Part shown: piece after piece, positions 11,950-22,803 of the stretch | Layout of the letters: every line of letters starts with the position of its first letter | Position numbering within the stretch: position 1 is the stretch's first letter | Source of the DNA: Sipunculus nudus | Lineage: Eukaryota; Annelida; Sipuncula; Golfingiida; Sipunculidae | Reading direction: 5' to 3' | Assembly (NCBI GenBank): GCA_026874595.1 | Contig: CM049314.1 | Span: 63,336,800 to 63,400,799 of the forward strand | DNA length: 64,000 bases | Position numbers and translations under genes: made by a program | The notes under the pieces: generated by a model | What the model saw: the letters and a program-made list of their open reading frames with translations, nothing else | Database searches by the model: none | What the model was told of the DNA's origin: nothing

Positions 11950-13087
11950 GAAAAAAATGATTGACCTGATCCTTATCTTGAGGTTTACTAAGACAAGGAG
12001 GTCACTTTCTTTTGGATGTGTTCCTGCAGAGTGGAAAAAGCTTGACATAGTATTTATTGATATTTACTGTTCGCGTGTCTTTATTGACATTTTGTGGCCT
12101 GATTTCAATGTATGCGTCTTCCAAAGTCCGTGGGCCTGTGTGGTAGTAAACATATGACTTGGGCTGTGCGTGTATTTTGGACCAGGAAGAGTTTATTTGT
12201 GCTGTCTTTGCTGTCTTTATAAGATTCAATACTTGATGTGAAACACTACAACTGAGCCTTCGCTTCAGGTAATATCGGATAAAATAAGAATATAGGATGT
12301 GTATGTTACAACTATATACATGTCGTTAATCAAACAAACCTGAACCGGGATTATAAGTGCCACGTATGCAGAGCTGGCGGAGACAACACAACACAAACTG
12401 TTCCTAAACTGTTCAGCACGTGGAATATATAATGCAGTATATATATTGGCTTTTAATGTCGGATATCGTGTGAATACAGGTTCTGCTTCGTGTAATATTC
12501 ATCAAACTCTTAATGCTGATTCAGCATTCTGAACATGTTATCACATTTTATTATGTGAACATAAATTCGTCTTGGAATTTTGCAAAAAAAGCTGTCATTC
12601 CCTGCTTTGATTGCTAGAACAAACCAAAACATTCTCGGATACTGTGAACTATTATTTTTTTTTTTTGGCAAGCTTGTCGTGTATACTATATCATACCTGG
12701 AAATACGTTTATGAGTGTTTTGATCTGTTTCAACATTTATGATATTCATACTGACAAGACGTTTCACCGGGGCGATTTTCTGGGCCATTTGTGATACAAT
12801 AACGTTGAAAGACATTGCTTGTGGTGTTGATCTTTTAGACATATTTTATTTATATACTGAACACGTTTTCCGCATTGGTGATCTTATGGGCCTGCTCTAA
12901 CTACATCATGTTGGCAATTGAATCGTGATCATACTTTGTGAGCATGTAAACATATATTTCTGTTATGTATATTATATACTTCATATTTTCTTACCGCAGG
13001 GTTACAGTTTTGGCAATTTGACGATATGCAATATTCAGTATATGTGTACATTGTAACTTTATATTAATTGTTGACTGTTTAAGAAAG
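11950..13087 (+). promoter_or_regulatory. Gene A 5' flank, conserved with the gene B 5' flank
   Basis: Parts of this stretch align with the region upstream of gene B (for example 12043-12240 with about 20605-20825, and 12477-12540 with about 21110-21190), although the two genes have diverged strongly. A candidate 3' splice site, a T-rich tract ending CGCAG at 12999, lies 89 bp before the ATG and could close a 5'-UTR intron. No TATA box or cap site is assigned. The interpretation as control region is inference from homology and position. Confidence 0.4.
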
Positions 13088-13999
13088 ATGAATTCCATTC
13101 AGATCAGTTTTAACGCATCAATCTGTAATGACTACACGGTAGCTTACTACATACATGTCACTTTAATATTTATGACCGTGTTTGCTTGTTTAGGACTATT
13201 AGAGCATATAGCAGTCGTTTACATGTTCTGTACAGACAGCCCGCTGATAGTGAAGGATGCAAATGGGCATTTTCTGTCGTTCGTATTTGCAAATATTTTA
13301 CTGGCTTTTAACATTCTTTGTTTAAGGCTCTCGCTGCTAACTTGGTTTCCAGTATTTGCCGTTATATTCACATTCACGCTTAAATATTGCATACTACTTC
13401 CTCTCTGGTGTTTAGTTGTTCTGTCAGCTGCCAGTTTCCACCAGGTCATATGCCCGGAAAGCCGAAAGAGGGAATTAATCATTGCTTTGTGGATTTGGGG
13501 TTTATTGTGTTTGACTCGGATCGTTCTTGCAGTAGTTTCTGGTTTTGTAAGCAACAGCCCCTTAGCCATCACTGAAGGAACACTACTTGGGTTTCCAGTG
13601 ATCCTTAACTTGATTGTTTATGTTTGTATCCATGTTGTTGCAATGCGGGGAACCTATGATGATTCAGCAAATGCTAGAAATTCTGTTGGTATATTTATTT
13701 TGACTTCAATTTTTTATTGCGCCAGTGGTGTCCTGAACAGTAATGCTATACTCTTTACAATTTCAAGGTCAGCTTATGATTATGCTTATTCCAATTTAAC
13801 TTCACTAAATCTGATATCCCTGTGCACTTCGATCAGTCCATGGCTTTGTGCTTTTAGACCAGCCATTCAGAGATTGTTTGTGTTCTGCTGTGGGTTTTGT
13901 AGACCAGCCACGATCGACTCTGTAAATGTGGTGATGACCAGGACAACTGTCCTCTATGTTGGGAACGATAGGAATCAGGGAACAACTACACATGTCTGA
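13088..13999 (+). CDS. Divergent seven-helix receptor, gene A copy 1 (303 aa)
   Basis: Single-exon frame from the ATG at 13088 to a TGA. An NAS glycosylation sequon (residues 9-11) precedes seven helices, at about 21-48, 61-83, 89-119, 128-153, 164-187, 198-225 and 233-256. Family features: Pro123 after helix 3, Trp in helix 4, Pro170 in helix 5, SPWLC (250-254) in the NPxxY position, and a Cys-rich FCCGFC near 266-271. Missing: Asn1.50 (His40 instead), the helix-2 Asp, DRY (ASF at 115-117), CWxP, and a cysteine in the second extracellular loop. The third intracellular loop is only about a dozen residues, far shorter than in gene C. Its openness in four copies argues that the protein is made. 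Ligand and coupling unknown. Confidence 0.78.
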   Translation: MNSIQISFNASICNDYTVAYYIHVTLIFMTVFACLGLLEHIAVVYMFCTDSPLIVKDANGHFLSFVFANILLAFNILCLRLSLLTWFPVFAVIFTFTLKYCILLPLWCLVVLSAASFHQVICPESRKRELIIALWIWGLLCLTRIVLAVVSGFVSNSPLAITEGTLLGFPVILNLIVYVCIHVVAMRGTYDDSANARNSVGIFILTSIFYCASGVLNSNAILFTISRSAYDYAYSNLTSLNLISLCTSISPWLCAFRPAIQRLFVFCCGFCRPATIDSVNVVMTRTTVLYVGNDRNQGTTTHV

Positions 14000-16357
14000 G
14001 CAATATACAGATTTAAGAAAAAGAGTATTGACCTTTAATAGATCAGATGATCACCAGGACCACCTATGATGGATACCCAGAACTCTCACTTCCGGCTAGT
14101 TTTTTTTTTAAAGTGAAACGTATATTTATTGTCAATTCTAAAATATACATTAACATCTCTTTTGTTTGATGTTGGTGACTATTTGGTTAAGATTACAAAT
14201 GATATTAACATTATGTGTCCCAAACTAACCTAAACATTAAAGGTATGTTAACATAATATTTGCTATAATTTTGAGATTTTTATTGGAATGATAATCATGC
14301 TCTATGCATTTTGTATTAGTGCACCATACCTGAATTTTGAATATATGTATTTACTGTTCACATTAAATTCATCCATGGGTAAAAGTTCATTGTTTCAACG
14401 TTCATATATATCAGGGAAGAACGAATTTCGAAATTAAATTAATTGCGAGAGAATAAAACATGGTTTTTACTTATAATAAAGGTTGTAGTTACAGTTTTCA
14501 ATACATTAATGTATTTCATTTTTAAAGTGTTTTCAAAGCATTCTAAGGATATTCTAGGGACAAATTTAAATGTTCATTTTTCTTTCCACGACCTTCTTTA
14601 CACACCTATGTTCTAGTTCATCCAACAAAGTTTTATTTTGGTCATTCGTCATTTTGTTCACGTCTAGTTTACAAAAAATATAGATCTTTGTGAACGGGTT
14701 TAACATTTTTGCTCTATTTGGTATCCTTTATAAGCCATTAGAGTGAAACCATAAAAACTTCCAGGCACACGTAACCAGTGTAAGGATTATTAAGCATATT
14801 GAACCCTAGGATATCCGATGACGAGAAATTAACGGTATAATTATGCTCCAGGCAATGGATGTCGTTTATAATACGTACGGGTTGCCTGAAATATCCACAA
14901 TCCCTACGCTGTCACCCAGACACTGCCGCGAATATCTTATTTTTCATTCCAGATGTTACCGTTTGAACCGTGGATGGAGGGGTTGATTTAAAATATAAAA
15001 GCTTTAAAGTGATTATGGAGCACATCCCAATACCAGCTAAAACGGTTAGGTTGATTCGCTTTTACTCTTTTTTTTATTATTGTATTATAAAATAAGGTAA
15101 CACATGTTATGCAACACAGTTGCTGCAATGAGGGCATACTGATAAGAGGCATGGAATTAATGATGTTAGTGAATATAAAAAAAAGTGGTCAACATACATT
15201 GGAATTGATACAGATGAGCCTTTCCGCAAGACCTTTGTAGCAGATCTGTAGGTTACAGTATTATTCCCAATTCATGGTTCAATAAGGACGTATGTAGTAT
15301 TCATAGCTGTTCACGATGTAACAGTTACATCCATTGTATAAACATTGTAATATAATGATATACCTCCATCAGTGCTTACTAACAAGTTAATCAGTATGAC
15401 TTTACATATAGGAAAACTAATGAGGTTAATTAAATCAAATTTGGCATTTGATACTAAGTGGATTCATTTTTTAATTAGGTTTAGTGTTACATGATAATGC
15501 CAGTCTTACTTTTTTATTCCTAAACAACTCCACGACTTAACCTTTGAAGTAAATACTTCCATTGGTGGGCAAAATGTTTGAGGGAAATTAAGTGCGGATT
15601 GGTTATTGGGTATGTTATCCAGTAAAATTCTAATTTATATGCAACATATAGTATGTGTTGACAGTGAAATAATTAAAGGATACTTATGAAACATGTATAA
15701 ACTCGTTAATCTGTTTTTAAAATTGACGAGTGCAAGAGATTTCTGTTAGAAAAAGCATGATGAGAAGACCAAAAAATCTAAACAAAGGTAATAATAATTT
15801 ACTTTATTATTTCAAGAAAACAAATAAAACCATGGGTTTGTGTTTCAAGACATATTATATCTGCTTTGTGTTTTCCCTACAACTCTCATAATTTACTCTT
15901 TCTTTGTCAGGAATGTAAAGTAAAACTGGTCAGGGGTGTTATTCTTTATTTCTCTTTGTAAAGTAAATCAATTCTTTCCTAATTGTGTATAAAGTATCAC
16001 CTCTAGGACAGTCACAGTTAGTGTTCTCTAGATCTGAATTATCATCTCCATATACAATGGAGCGCCGTATTTTCCGTAAGCGTCGGGGGAAAATCTGTTA
16101 CAGTCTGAAATGGAAATAAAAAAAAAAGAGTCAGGGGTCTAAGGGTAAGTTCGTACGACAGTTTTTTTTTCAAATGTTTTTGGGTGTAAGTAACAACCTC
16201 CATTTTTAATGCTTTCAATTGAATTTAAAAAGGTAGAGAGTTTACCAGGAATGCAACTAGGTTAAACTGGGAGCACTCTTAAATATTGTTTCAATTCTAG
16301 TATAGCGGAATTTCTAATGGTATATGTATTCACTTGGAATTTTTAATTCCATTTCGA
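14000..16357. other. Spacer downstream of gene A (unit 1)
   Basis: AT-rich with no gene. An AATAAA lies near 14453, a possible poly(A) signal for gene A. A segment of about 120 bp at 14799-14919 is present in units 1-3 but absent in unit 4. Homology to unit 4 ends at 16108. Confidence 0.6.
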
Positions 16358-18428
16358 TAAAAACTAGTGGCCCATGGGCCATGAAGCTCAGCTGAATTCA
16401 AAGAATGTTGAACAATGAGCAAAATGACTGCCAGAGTGCAAAAAAAATCATGAACTTTGTGAAGAGTCCTTAGATATGGGCTTTCAGTGGGCTTTTGGAC
16501 AGATTTGCAGGTCTCATTAATAGAAAAAAAATGCGTAAAAAATTGAAAAAGAGTCAGGTAGTGTCACCAGTCTGCAGGAATTGATGAAACACTCCATGAT
16601 CAATATATATCCAAAGAATCATGGCTATCAAGGCATTAGTTATTCAGATACTGGAGATTTTGTTTGTTACAAATTTTAATTATTCTTGGGGGTATTTACG
16701 AGCCCTATAGCTCGGAGAATATGGGTAACAGAGACCTAATTTCAGGTTCCAAAGAGATTTTTCATTAGTCTCCCTTAATGTCAAGTATGAAGTACGACCA
16801 ATCTCTCCTGAGAAAAGAGCAGTAATTTACTCTACGGAAACGGGGAGGTAAGTGGCGCCATCTATCTTGTTTACGAGAAATTTTTTTCCAAGATGGATGG
16901 ACATGTCAAATTTCAGACGAATACCTTGAACCACTTCGGAGATATTAGCAAGTTCCACACAAAGCACACGTACGGATGGACACCACCGGAAAATGATTGC
17001 AGATGGCACCACCAGTTTTGAGTAATAGATGGAGGAGTCCATGATCTATGGATATGCATAATTTCAGGCCAAAAATGGCAAATCACTCCTTAGAAAAGGG
17101 CATTAATTTATTCTACAAAAACGGAAAGGTAAGTGGCCCCACCTGTCTGGTTTATGAGAAAACATTCCAAGATGGATGGACATGCCAAAGTTCAGACCAT
17201 TACCTTGAACCACTCCTGAGGTATTAGCAATTTTTACCAAAAGCAAATACACAGATGGACGCCATGTGATAATTATTGCAGATGGCGTCACCAGTCTTTT
17301 TTACGAGATGGAGGTGTCGAGGATCTATGAACATGCACAATTTCAACCCAATACATTGAAGAACCACTGAGAAGAACAGATGGCAAATGCACAGATGGAT
17401 GCTACGCAAAAAGTATTTTAGGTGGCGCCACCAGTCCTAATTAAAAGATGGAGAGATCCATGATCTATGGACATGCCAACTTTCAGCTTAATACATTGAG
17501 CCACTCCTGAGATATCGGCTGTTATCTAAAAGACACCAAGATTCAGACTGTACAGAAAGGATTGCAGGTGGCGCCACCTGTCTTTGTTATGCACAACTAC
17601 ATAGATAAGGGAACAACTATGCCTGGGTTACGGAAACTGGCGCCACCAGTCTGCAGGAACTGATGGAACACTCCATGATCAATTTGCCTGCAAAGAATCA
17701 TGGAAATCAATGCATTAGTTATTCAGATACTTGAGCTTTTGTATCAAATTTTTAATTATTCTGAGGGGTACTTACTACGAAGGATATGGGTAACAGAGAC
17801 CAACTTTCATGTTTACAAAGAGACTTTTCATGGACCTCCCTTGATGTCAAGTTAGAAGAATCCAGGTCCAGCGGTTACGATTTGTGCCTTGTTAACAGAT
17901 GACAGCTTCTTTGAAGGTTTCAAAAATAAAGAAAAAAAAAAATGTAATAATTGGAAAAAATACAGGTTTCGCCTGCAATTTGCAAGAACTGATGGAACAT
18001 CCCATGATCAATATTCATGCAAAGAATCATGGTGATCAATGCAGTAGTTCTTCAGATACTTGAGCATTTGTATCAAATTTTGCATTATTCTGGAGGGTAC
18101 TTTGGAGCCCCGTAGCTCAAAAGGATATATATAACAGAGACCTAATTTCAGGTTTACAAAGAAATTTTTTTATGGACCTCCCTGGATATTAAGCTTAAAG
18201 ATTTCAGGTCCAGTGGTTACGATTTGTGCCCTGTTAACAGATGACAGTTTCATTGCACGTCTGAAAAAGAGAAAAAGATTCGTAAAAATAGAAAAAATAC
18301 AGGTGGCGCTACTTGTCTGCAGGAAGTGATGAAACATCCCATGATCAATATTAATGCAAAGAATCATGGTGATCAATGCAGTAGTTATTCGGATACTTGA
18401 GCTTTTGTATCAAATTTTGAATTATTCT

Positions 18429-18443
18429 GGGGGGGGGGGGGGG
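18429..18443 (+). repeat. Poly(G) run, 15 bases
   Basis: A homopolymer of 15 G inside one 345-bp repeat; units 2 and 3 have 14 at the matching place. Its length is likely unstable in the genome and in sequencing. Confidence 0.9.
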
Positions 18444-19363
18444 TACTTCAGAATCCCATAGCTCAAAGGATATGAGTAACAGAGACCTAATTTCAGGTTT
18501 CCAAGGAGATTTTTCATGGGCCTCCCTGGATATTAAGTATGAAGATTCAAGGGCCAGTGGTTACGATTTGTGCCCTGTTAACAGATGACAGTTTCATTGC
18601 AGGTCTGAAAAAAAGAGAAAAAAAAAATCGTAAAAATTGAAAAAATACAGGTGGCGCCACCAATCAGCAGGAAGTAATAGAACATCCCATGATTAATATT
18701 CATGCAAAGAATCATGGTAATCAATGCAGTAGTTATTCAGATATTTAAGATTTTGTATCAAATTTTTCATTATTCTTGGGGGGGGGGTACTTCGGAGCCC
18801 CATAGCTCAAAGGATATGGGTAACAGAGACCTAATTTCAGGTTTTCAGCGAAATTTTTCATGGACCTCCCAGCATATTAAGTGAGAAGATTCCAGGTCCA
18901 GCGGTTCCGATTTGTGCCCTGTTAACGGACGGCCAGACGGACGGACGCCGGACAAAGTGGCACATAGTCAAAATGAATTTGAAGAAAGAAACGGGTTGCA
19001 TATGTAAACAGAACAGATCGACATCTTACCTCTTGTGCATATGATCAATGATTCAAGCAAAACAAAAGACTGATTTATGCCGTCCATTGCGGTAATAAGG
19101 TCAGCCTCTTATAACTGATAAAACTAGAATTTTTGGCGTCGAAAAATGCCACAGTATCCCATGACTGGGCATACACCCTCTTATTAAGGCCCCCTTCTAC
19201 TAATTAAGCATTATTCTTCAAAATAAGTATATTACAGTAGTCCATATATCCAGTGCTTTTGTAAAACCCTACCAAGATCGCAGAAAAAAAACTATGGACC
19301 CATGGGTCTCGACGCTCAGCTAAATTTGTCTATAACTATATTTTTTCAAGTGAGCCATATATA

Positions 19364-19398
19364 AGTTAAGTTTGACAACCAATATGTCAAACTTAACT
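19364..19398. repeat. Perfect hairpin, 14-bp arms (unit 1)
   Basis: AGTTAAGTTTGACA at 19364-19377 is followed after seven bases by its exact reverse complement at 19385-19398. The same structure is found at 37788-37822 and 53329-53363. It lies just before the nuclear-receptor-like half-site cluster in the second mobile element. Confidence 0.85.
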
Positions 19399-19447
19399 GG
19401 AATTATCATCTGGAAACTACTTTGTGATCAGATGTCCCCTGTAACCT

Positions 19448-19614
19448 TGACCTTTGACCTTTTGACCCCAAATTCACATACGCTTTAGCCATACTGGCAA
19501 GTCAGCTAAATGTGCAAGATGAAAAGATTTGGGATGAAAAGCTTGGCTTAAAATGCAGCCATAATCTTTTTAAATAAGTGAGTCCTGTGACCTTGACCTT
19601 TGACCTCATGACCT
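19448..19614 (-). promoter_or_regulatory. Cluster of nuclear-receptor-type half sites (unit 1)
   Basis: On the minus strand, AGGTCAAAGGTCA (a perfect direct repeat with 1-base spacing, DR1) is read at 19448-19460 and again at 19594-19606. Around the second are further TGACCT half sites at 19588-19593 and 19609-19614, giving spacings of 0, 1 and 2. DR1 is the known binding pattern of RXR/HNF4-type receptors. Here it sits within a mobile-element sequence, so function is unproven. Confidence 0.5.
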
Positions 19615-20206
19615 AAAAATTATACAGGTTCTTGTTTTAGTAGTGGGCCATAAGTAAGTGAAGTTTTAAATCCATATGTCAATCCAATATGGAGTTATCA
19701 TCTGGAAACAAATTTGTGTGGATAGACAGATATTGTGATTACTATAGGGCATCCACTTGTGATCAATAAACACACCAAGTTTTGGGACACTAGATGGAAT
19801 CACAGTACAGACATTGATATGGCTGATGTCAATGTATAGTTAAAAATTGAAAAATGTTCGTAAAAATAAGAAGAATACAGGTGGCGCAAACACTTTTCTG
19901 GAACCGACAAAAACTAGTCATGGTCAATATTAAAGGCAAGATTCATGACAATCGATGCATCAATTATCAAGATATTGGAGGTTTTGTATAATTTTTTTTT
20001 ATTATTCTGCGGGGTACTTACAAGCCCCAGTGACCTTATTTCAGGTTTCCAAGGAGATTTTATGGACCTCCGTAGATATTTAGTAACAGGCTTCTAGGGT
20101 CAACGGTTACGATTGGTGCCCTGCTTACGGACGACAGGACGGCCAGACTGACGGACAACGCACCATACCTATACCTTAAGTTAACTAACAGTCAGCTAAA
20201 AATTAT

Positions 20207-21962
20207 CGCTAGTATAATCCCACTTTATAAAATATTGACAGAGCATGTCTACTAAGCCAATCAAGGTAAACAGCCCATAATCGTCAGTCCATAATTAATC
20301 GTACAATCAAAAGTATGAAATAAGTATGCTACTTTTTAAAAGGCATAGAATGGAAGCACTGTATATTAAAATTTAGATAGGTCGCAGCTATCCTGGTAAT
20401 CAAACGGACACCAAGAAGATGTGTTCGGATAACTTAGCACTAAAATATATAAAAATAGATTATTGATCCTTATACTATAGTTAAGGTACGTCAATCACAA
20501 AGAATGTCCAGGTTAACTGGTGAATATATGCCATGTATTCTCATTAAAGGCTAGTGCGTCACAAGACTTTAAACATGCTGTTATGTGTACCAAAGTGTGT
20601 TAAAGCCTTGACATATTTATTGATATTGACACTTACTGATCACGTGTCTTTATTGACACATATGCTAGTATGATTACAGTTTATATGTCATCCACAGTCC
20701 GAAGGTCTCGTAACAGTGAATACATGACTATGGCTGAATATGCACTTTGAACCAAGACGATATCATGTGTTTATTTTCGCCGTCTTGGTAGGATTACCAC
20801 AGTAATACTTGATATAAAACATTGACAAATGTGTTTGACAAATTCTCTTACAAGAACATTGGATAAAGAAAAAATACGAATGTGTACATTACACCAATAT
20901 CTCACTATAGACGTGGATCAAACAAATTTCAAACGGTAAAATGTAGGCCGGCGGGCTCTATTGGGGGCGGATAGACATTATGCATTGTGTTGTCTTGAAT
21001 GTGTATATCTAAACAAACAGTTCGGAATATACAGTCGTATATATATACTCGCTACAAGGTTCGGTATCGTGCAATATGTAAAGCCACTCTACTGAATTTG
21101 AAACTGGATTAAGTGGTTACAAGTTCTGCTGTGTATAAAAGTTCATCAAACTCTCAATGGTGTTTCATTATTTTGAACATATGATCATTGTATATCCTGA
21201 GCATCATACTGGATTGCTGAGAAGAAAAAAAAAACAATCAATACCTGCTTTTCACCAGAGGTGCATATATCCAGGAGGAACAGGTGAATACGTTATCGGT
21301 TCTGTGGAAGGTCTGCCAATTATGGACAAACTTTAGTCGTCTGTAGATTCATTAACTGGAAATATTTCTCCAGCGCTGGTCTTTTAGACTGTGATATAAA
21401 AACTAAAATACTATTTTCCTGTAATGATGTTTTAAAGTATTTGTAATATATATTTTTTTCTGCCGTGGTGATCAGATCGACTATTTGTGATATATTTACT
21501 GGGAAATACTTTTTTGCAGCGTTGGTCTTTTAGACTAATTGTGATATATAAAGTGGAAATACGTTTCTGTGGTGTGATTTTTAAGACTATTTATGATATA
21601 TAATCTGGAAATACGTTTCTGCGATCTTCATCCATTGGACAAATTGTGCTATAATTTGGAATATTTTTTTCTGCTGTGTTGATCTTTTAGATCATATGTG
21701 ATGTCAAAAATTGGGATTTTTTTTTCAAAGTGAAAATCTTTTGGACCATTTGTGATATTTAAACATACTACATCACTTAATCAATTGAAAAGTTACAATC
21801 GTTTGTGAAAATGAAAATAACATATATGTAATATATGTTATATATGTAAAATAGCGTGCATTATCTCAGACAAATCTTACATTGTTTTACAAATTGGCAA
21901 CCTATAATACTGAATAGCTATGCAATACGCAAATTTATTCCTAATATGTTTACATCCGAGAG
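20207..21962 (+). promoter_or_regulatory. Gene B 5' flank (unit 1)
   Basis: The first part resembles the gene A flank (about 20605-20825 and 21110-21190). A degenerate minisatellite of about 53-bp period fills 21355-21760, with the core GGAAATACGTTTCTG..GATCTTTTAGAC..TTTGTGATATATA. Copy starts fall near 21357, 21501, 21554, 21607, 21658 and 21713, with weaker ones between. Gene A has only one to three diverged copies of this motif. Confidence 0.45.
21355..21760 (+). repeat. 53-bp degenerate minisatellite upstream of gene B (unit 1)
   Basis: About eight diverged copies spaced 49-56 bp apart. Present with the same copy order in unit 2 (39778-40184) and unit 3 (about 55320-55730), so it predates the array. 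Confidence 0.75.
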
Positions 21963-22803
21963 GAAACATCTATTCCGAGGAAATTCAATGAATCGATCAG
22001 TAACGATTATACGGTTAATTACTTGCAGTTCACTTTGACATTTATGACCATGTTTGCTTGTGTAGGACTATTGGAGAATATAGCTGTCCTTTACATGTAC
22101 TGTAAAAAAAAGTCCGCTGATAGTGAAGAATGCAAACGGACATTTGCTGTCGTTTACATTTGCAAACACGTTACTAGCACTTAACATTATCTTTTTCAGA
22201 CTCTCGCTGCTAACTTGGTCTGTCTTATTTACCTTTATATTCTCCTACACGTTTAAATATTTCATATTACTTCCTCTCTGGTGTTTAGCTGTGCTGTCAG
22301 TTTCCTGTTTCCTTCAAGTAATAAGGCCAGGAAACCGACAGAAGTCATGTTGTATTTGTCTGGGACTTTGGGGGTCATTATGTTTGGCTCTAGTGGTGCT
22401 TTCAGTAATGCCTATATTTGTATCCAACAGCCCCATAGCCACTATTGAAGGGATACTCCTAGGGTTCCCAGTGGTACTGAACTTGATTGTTTACGTTTGT
22501 ATCGTTGTATTTTCAATTCGTGGAACCTACAATGAGGCTTCAAGAGCTAGTGATGCTTTTGGTATGTTTCTATTGTTGTCAGTTTGTTACTGCAGCTGCG
22601 GTGTATTGACCAATTATTCCTTACGCTCCATTGTGACCAGCTCAGACCATGATTATGCGTATTCTGTGTTAACTTCAATAAACTTGGTCTCCTTATGCAC
22701 TGCGATCAGTCCATGGTTTTGTGCTCTAAGACCAGCCATTCAGAAAATATTCTTGTTCTGTTGTTCATTTGGAGACAGATTACGAGGTAATCGACAACTA
22801 TGA
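21963..22803 (+). pseudogene. Gene B copy 1, broken divergent GPCR
   Basis: Alignment to gene A starts at a GAA codon (21963) exactly where gene A has its ATG. The next residues match (FNxSIxNDYTV), but the first Met in frame lies inside helix 1 and a TAA closes the frame just upstream. A run of 8 A at 22104-22111 (7 in unit 2) shifts the frame at the end of helix 1. From there the second frame is open through helices 2-7 to the TGA at 22801-22803. Residues correspond to gene A: Asn1.50 kept (GLLEN), CFL for DRY, GFPVVLN in helix 5, SPWFC in helix 7, and CC after helix 7. Two lesions shared with unit 3 make a functional product unlikely, though an unseen upstream exon cannot be excluded. Confidence 0.8.

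Larger units (their letters stand above)
16358..20206 (+). repeat. Satellite / non-autonomous mobile-element block (unit 1)
   Basis: Two related elements seem to follow each other. Each opens with a palindrome around CCATGGG (16368-16381 and 19297-19308) followed by GCTCAGCT, and each ends near a run of ACGG/GGAC tetranucleotides (18925-18955 and 20126-20160). Inside the first are copies of a motif of about 140 bp whose core is the palindrome GGTGGCGCCACC (17421-17432, 17567-17578, with variants near 16852, 17003, 17131, 17281 and 17638). Then come 330-350-bp repeats starting near 16571, 17650, 17980, 18314, 18662 and 19890, each with GATCAAT, a G-run and GTTAACAGATGACAG. No protein is encoded. 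The layout recalls bivalve elements with tandem cores and ACGG microsatellites, which is recollection only. Confidence 0.65.

Noticed and set aside
11948-12157. 69-codon forward frame repeated in all four units
   Set aside because: It overlaps the end of a minisatellite and a flank that is conserved as DNA, has no known motif, and the matching gene B flank does not keep the frame.
12510-12842. About 110-codon minus-strand frame upstream of gene A
   Set aside because: It crosses a T-run of variable length and is broken in unit 3; no domain is visible.
13219-13572. 117-codon minus-strand frame inside gene A
   Set aside because: Antisense shadow of a conserved coding region.
16852-19900. Regular repeats considered as a CRISPR array
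   Set aside because: The repeats are long, diverged and without unique spacers, and the context is animal DNA.
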